From Bacillota bacterium (GTDB taxonomy: Bacteria > Bacillota > Clostridia > DSM-8532), in NCBI GenBank assembly GCA_023410885.1, contig JAEYPI010000173.1:1-27706 (forward strand): DNA of 27,706 nt. The letters are read 5' to 3'. Each line of letters starts with the position of its first letter. Positions within the stretch are counted from its first letter, which is position 1. Positions 24,390-27,706 of the stretch are shown here, piece after piece. The notes beneath the pieces were generated by a model, which saw only the letters and a list, made by a program, of their open reading frames with translations, was not told the origin of the DNA and searched no databases. Position numbers and translations under genes: made by a program.

Positions 24390-24860
24390 TTACCACCTGT
24401 AGTGTGAAAAGGCCTTGTTAGCTTCTGCCATCTTGTGGGTGTCTTCCTTTTTCTTGACGGCACTACCAAGGTTGTTAGTTGCATCCATAATTTCACCGGC
24501 AAGTCTTTCCTTCATGGTGCGCTCGCTTCTCTTCTTCGCATAGCCTGTCAGCCAACGGAGACCTAAAGCCTGCCTTCTTTCAGGTCTTACTTCCATAGGA
24601 ACCTGATAGGTAGCACCGCCCACTCTTCTTGCCTTAACTTCAAGTACGGGCATAATGTTGTTCATGGCGAGTTCAAAAACCTCAAGGGGATTCTTTCCGG
24701 TCTTCTCCTTTATGATATCGAAAGCGTCATAAACAATTCTTTGTGAAACGCCCTTCTTACCGTCCAGCATAACACTGTTGATAAGTCTGGAAACAGTCTT
24801 ATCATTATATATGGGATCGGCAAGTACGTCTCTCTTAGGTACATGTCCTCTTCTTGGCAC
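24390..24860 (-). CDS. rpsG: 30S ribosomal protein S7
   Basis: S7 nucleates assembly of the 30S head and is the translational repressor of the str operon in E. coli. The 156-residue protein begins with GTG as MPRRGHVPKRDVLADPIYNDKTVSRLINSVMLDGKK, and contains VEVRPERRQALGLRWLTGYAKKRSERTMKERLAGEIMDA. I chose GTG at 24858-24860 because AGGAGG lies eight bases upstream and this gives the family length of 156. The frame is open for 41 more codons upstream, but that segment is not S7-like and lies in the structured spacer. Confidence 0.97.
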   Translation of the reverse strand: MPRRGHVPKRDVLADPIYNDKTVSRLINSVMLDGKKGVSQRIVYDAFDIIKEKTGKNPLEVFELAMNNIMPVLEVKARRVGGATYQVPMEVRPERRQALGLRWLTGYAKKRSERTMKERLAGEIMDATNNLGSAVKKKEDTHKMAEANKAFSHYRW

Positions 24861-24880
24861 TATTCTTCCCTCCTTTGCAT

Positions 24881-24936
24881 GATAACTACGGGCATATTGC
24901 CCGGTATCACAGGTACTCGGCCCAATTCCATCGGGC
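24881..24936 (-). promoter_or_regulatory. Two hairpins in the rpsL-rpsG spacer
   Basis: CGGGC (24899-24903) and GCCCG (24889-24893) form a stem with a five-base loop, with flanking GATA/TATC (24881-24884, 24905-24908) able to extend it. Just upstream, GCCCGAT pairs with ATTGGGC (24920-24936) through one G-U pair. In E. coli S7 binds the rpsL-rpsG intercistronic RNA; a similar use here is inferred. Confidence 0.45.
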
Positions 24937-25042
24937 TCGTCAGCGCAAAACGTTAAAATCTCTATGATAACAACGTCTAGCACGTCGATTCGTCCTGTTA
25001 AGTTTTGGTTAATGAAACAGTAGATTCTCTAAAGTGAAAACC

Positions 25043-25459
25043 TTACTTTTTCTTAGCGCGCTTGGCGCCATACTTGGAACGGCTTTGCTTACGATTTGCA
25101 ACACCTGCGGTGTCCAATGTACCACGGATAATGTGGTATCTTACACCAGGGAGATCCTTAACACGACCGCCTCTGATAAGAACAACACTGTGCTCTTGCA
25201 GATTGTGGCCGATACCAGGAATGTAAGCGGTAACTTCAACACCGTTAGACAAGCGGACTCTCGCTACTTTACGGAGAGCGGAATTTGGCTTCTTAGGTGT
25301 GGTTGTCTTAACCACTGTGCAAGTTCCTCTCTTCTGGGGAGAGCTTAAGTCGATAGGTCTCTTCTTCAGGGAATTCATACCTGTTTGAAGTGCAGGAGAA
25401 TTAGATTTGTACAAAACCTTTTCTCTGCTCTTTCTGACCAACTGGTTAAAGGTTGGCAT
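25043..25459 (-). CDS. rpsL: 30S ribosomal protein S12
   Basis: S12 controls decoding accuracy at the A site. The 138-residue protein begins MPTFNQLVRKSREKVLYKSNSPALQTG. The streptomycin-related regions are TTPKKPNSALRKVARVRL and GRVKDLPGVRYHIIRGTLD; lysines are present in both, so no resistance substitution is apparent. The Asp in VKDLPG is the residue that carries methylthio modification in many bacteria. I chose the ATG at 25457-25459, since GAGGAGG precedes it and MPTFNQL is the family start; the frame is open for eight more codons. It is 60 bases after the L7Ae-like gene, across a short GAAT repeat. Confidence 0.97.
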   Translation of the reverse strand: MPTFNQLVRKSREKVLYKSNSPALQTGMNSLKKRPIDLSSPQKRGTCTVVKTTTPKKPNSALRKVARVRLSNGVEVTAYIPGIGHNLQEHSVVLIRGGRVKDLPGVRYHIIRGTLDTAGVANRKQSRSKYGAKRAKKK

Positions 25460-25519
25460 TCTGCGATTCACCTCCTCATTCATTCATTCATTCTATAAAT
25501 TAACGCAAAACGTTAATCA

Positions 25520-25765
25520 CTAGGATTTTATAATACCTACAATGGCAGCACCCACATCAATACCGGTTGCCTTACCGAGCTGCTTCATAGACTCGGTGGT
25601 ATAAATAGCGATCTGCTTTTCTTCGCAAAGTTGTTTAAGCTGCCCTACTATTCTCTGATCGGCATCATAGGCGATAAATACGGCTTCAAGCATTTCTTGC
25701 TCCGCCGCTTTTCTGGTTTGTTTAATGCCTACGACCTTCTCTTTTTTTTTCAGCAACTCTAACAC
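25520..25765 (-). CDS. L7Ae-family RNA-binding protein (YbxF/RplGB-like)
   Basis: A small 81-residue protein of the L7Ae/L30e/S12e fold, which binds kink-turn RNA. It reads VLELLKKKEKVVGIKQTRKAAEQEMLEAVFIAYDADQRIVGQLKQLCEEKQIAIYTTESMKQLGKATGIDVGAAIVGIIKS; the GIKQTRKA and LGKATGIDVGAA segments are characteristic. I chose GTG at 25763-25765 since GGAGG lies seven bases upstream and the length fits (about 82). An ATG further upstream would add 18 atypical residues. It ends in TAG. In Bacillus the counterpart lies between rpoC and rpsL; here it is the first gene of the str operon and rpoC is not upstream. Confidence 0.9.
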   Translation of the reverse strand: MLELLKKKEKVVGIKQTRKAAEQEMLEAVFIAYDADQRIVGQLKQLCEEKQIAIYTTESMKQLGKATGIDVGAAIVGIIKS

Positions 25766-25843
25766 TTTTAATCCTCCAAGGCTTGTGTTATGCTTATTTG
25801 ACAACACAAAGACATGCAAACTCAGATGTTCGCACGCTCAACT

Positions 25844-25873
25844 ATTTTATCACTGGAGCTTTTAAATTGTCAA
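25844..25873 (-). promoter_or_regulatory. Promoter of the str operon
   Basis: A perfect TTGACA (25868-25873), an 18-base spacer and TAAAAT (25844-25849) preceded by TGA (extended -10 form) lie on the minus strand, about 80 bases before the L7Ae-like gene. The 16 bases up to TTGACAA are identical to those at the LacI operon promoter. The rest of the gap up to 26100 is AT-rich and holds only a weak AAAACCT/AGGTTTT hairpin (25903-25926). Confidence 0.8.
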
Positions 25874-26110
25874 GCTGGCTATAATTAAATTTTAAATTCG
25901 TGAAAACCTTATGATGGTGAGGTTTTACGTTTATTAAAGCAAAGTGGCTTCAATCTAAATACAAATATTTCCCACTTTTAATAGCATCGGATTAAAATCA
26001 TTGGTCTCTCTTTTTCTAGCGTCCTATCGCAAAAGCTTCTGAACAATCTGGCAATGCCTCACAAGACAAAGCTTAATAAGGTTAAGGCATATATCCATCC
26101 CGCATATACG

Positions 26111-26147
26111 AAAAAGAGACTGATAAGCGATCAGCTCATCAGTCCCC
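26111..26147 (-). terminator. Terminator after the LPXTG protein gene
   Basis: GGGGACTGATGAGC and GCTTATCAGTCTCT form a 14-pair stem including G-U pairs, with a five-base loop, followed by TTTTT on the minus strand. It lies 17 bases after the stop codon. Confidence 0.85.
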
Positions 26148-26163
26148 TTCTATGATCATTGGA

Positions 26164-27706
26164 TTATTTTTTCTTTTCCTGCTTTTTTCTCAATAGTAAT
26201 CCGCCAGTGGTAAGCGCAAATCCCGCACCAAACATAAGCTCAACAGGGAGTCCACCCGTCCTTGGAAGCTCAGCACCACCCTGAGGAACGTTCTCGTCGA
26301 GCACCACTTCTTCTTCTAAGTCTTCACCCTCCGGTGTGGCAGTGTCACCGTTCTCCGGTGTTGTTGTATCACCGCTCTGAGGTATTTCTTCATCATCTAC
26401 TACCACTTCAGGGGAAATCGCTTCAAAGCGTGCAATGACGGATTTGTTGCCATTCATGAGAATGCCATTGCTGCTATTGACTTCCGTTCCATTAGCCCCG
26501 AACCATCCTACAAATTGCGCACCATCATTAGCTTTTGGTGCCATCATAACCATTGTACCACTCACATGGCTGCTTGTGAGGGGCAATACACTGCCAGGAC
26601 CCTCAACCCCAATATTCAGTGTGTAATAGGTATAGCTGGGTGAAGAAGGGGGATCTGTCGGAGCAATAGGGATTAATTCAAAGGCAGCCTCAACATAGAT
26701 GCCCTCGATCCACGCCGGATGTCCCCCCTCGTCGCTTAAGAGAGTCGAAGGGGCTACCCTGGCCAAAGTGGGCATTACTGAGAATTCCTCAATATAGATT
26801 GAGGCGCTTGAACCTGACTCAGTGACTTGTATATCTTCTTCCGGGGAAACGGTCCAGCTTCCGTTAACAAACCGATATCCTGAGTTGGCAACCGCTGTTA
26901 GGTTAACCGTTGTGCCCTCGAAATAATAAGTCCGTATAGGGGAGCCTGCTACTACTCCATTGAGGGTTCTTCCTGCATGATCCTTAACATTTCCGTTTTC
27001 AACATACACTTCGATGAAAGCAAACATCTTTGCTGTGGCTCTTCTGGACATAAAGTCTTCCGTATAGGTTTCCCAGCGAATTTCAAATTCGTCAGGATTC
27101 TGTTCAACCGGGGTTTTTATTGTAATACTTGCACCAGTTGCGAGGGGGTTATGGGCTACGCCCTCAGCACCATTGAGGGACCATTCAAAGGCAAGCTCTG
27201 CCTCGCCGGTATTGGTTACAGTCCACGCATTTTCAACCCCCGGGTTAGAGGAAGCTTTATCGAAAGCAACCTCTAACCAACGCTCAGGCTTCTCTTCGAA
27301 TATCGCAGTTATGGAGATATCTTCATTGAGCGATCCTATTTCATAGGGATTAGAGATCTCAGAATTTTCTTGCCAACCAGCAAAGTAGCTGTAGGCATCA
27401 GGCTCAGCTTCAATCGTCACCTTTGCGCCTTGATAATATTTGCCCTCGGAAACAGTATCCTCAGACGATGCTGTTATAGAAACTGTTCCAAATCCTGAAC
27501 CGGTTGTGTCGGTGGTAATGGTAAATTGAGGTATAGCTTCAAATATAGCCTTACGACTAATGTCTGATGTTATGTTTGTAATAGTTCTAGGGTTAATTGT
27601 ATTTTCATCATCCCATTGAACGAACCTGTATCCCTTTTCAGGAACTGCAGTTAAAGTAACTTCTGTACCATAATCAACAGTTGCACTCCCCGTAACACTA
27701 CCCATA
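26164..27706 (-). CDS. LPXTG-anchored surface protein with InlB-like repeats, C-terminal part
   Basis: The visible 514 codons are the C-terminal part of a larger protein that continues beyond the right edge. They contain several divergent copies of the InlB B-repeat type (for example VTLTAVPEKGYRFVQWDDE, VTIEAEPDAYSYFAGWQEN, VNLTAVANSGYRFVNGSWTV, MMAPKANDGAQFVGWFGANG), each ending in an AxFE-like strand. A Pro/Thr/Glu-rich stretch (PQSGDTTTPENGDTATPEGED) is followed by the sortase signal LPRTGG, a hydrophobic segment and the basic tail RKKQEKKK. Sortase cleavage between Thr and Gly would anchor it to peptidoglycan. Such proteins are typical of Gram-positive cell walls; adhesion is a plausible role, not shown. 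Confidence 0.85.
   Translation of the reverse strand, partial: MGSVTGSATVDYGTEVTLTAVPEKGYRFVQWDDENTINPRTITNITSDISRKAIFEAIPQFTITTDTTGSGFGTVSITASSEDTVSEGKYYQGAKVTIEAEPDAYSYFAGWQENSEISNPYEIGSLNEDISITAIFEEKPERWLEVAFDKASSNPGVENAWTVTNTGEAELAFEWSLNGAEGVAHNPLATGASITIKTPVEQNPDEFEIRWETYTEDFMSRRATAKMFAFIEVYVENGNVKDHAGRTLNGVVAGSPIRTYYFEGTTVNLTAVANSGYRFVNGSWTVSPEEDIQVTESGSSASIYIEEFSVMPTLARVAPSTLLSDEGGHPAWIEGIYVEAAFELIPIAPTDPPSSPSYTYYTLNIGVEGPGSVLPLTSSHVSGTMVMMAPKANDGAQFVGWFGANGTEVNSSNGILMNGNKSVIARFEAISPEVVVDDEEIPQSGDTTTPENGDTATPEGEDLEEEVVLDENVPQGGAELPRTGGLPVELMFGAGFALTTGGLLLRKKQEKKK

Overview
The window is a low-to-moderate-GC Firmicutes-type chromosome segment, most likely from the Clostridia. The reasons are strong AGGAGG ribosome-binding sites, sigma-A-like promoters with 16-18 base spacers, AT-rich intergenic regions, an LPXTG surface protein and the Firmicutes order of the ribosomal operons. 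I cannot name a genus. Every gene I can support lies on the minus strand, so the window reads biologically from right (27.7 kb) to left (1).

Layout in transcription order. (1) 27.7-26.2 kb: the 3' part of a sortase-anchored repeat protein with its own terminator. (2) 25.9-20.9 kb: the str operon (L7Ae-like protein, rpsL, rpsG, fusA, tuf) with a strong promoter in front, a second promoter and a perfect inverted repeat before tuf, and a terminator after tuf. (3) 20.6-18.0 kb: lon with its own promoter and terminator, followed by two copies of a 46-bp tandem repeat. (4) 17.9-15.1 kb: an amidohydrolase tightly coupled to tsaE-tsaB-rimI (t6A tRNA modification and S18 acetylation). (5) 14.9-12.4 kb: a second Lon-family protease of the LonH/YcbZ type. 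(6) 12.3-6.6 kb: a LacI-regulated carbohydrate operon (regulator, L-fucose/arabinose isomerase-like enzyme, ceramidase-superfamily protein, FGGY kinase) closed by a strong terminator. (7) 6.5-5.4 kb: a single gene encoding a GNAT acetyltransferase fused to a complete Rnk-like domain, under its own promoter. (8) 5.3 kb to the left edge: the S10 operon (rpsJ, rplC, rplD, rplW, rplB, rpsS, rplV, rpsC, rplP, start of rpmC) behind a strong promoter and a structured, attenuator-like leader.

The most notable points are these. In rplC an in-frame TAG stands where related proteins appear to have lysine, and the expected L3 C-terminus continues in frame for 12 more codons, although TAG is a normal stop for at least three other genes here. 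The GNAT-Rnk fusion is an unusual architecture. The usual tuf-rpsJ junction is interrupted by about 15.5 kb of protease, tRNA-modification and sugar genes, and rpoC is not upstream of the L7Ae/rpsL end. The S10 leader carries a nested stem and an intrinsic-terminator-like hairpin between promoter and rpsJ. A 16-base -35 element is shared exactly between the str operon and the LacI operon promoters.

I found no tRNA or rRNA genes, CRISPR arrays, insertion sequences or prophage genes. Family assignments come from reading motifs by eye; no database search was run.
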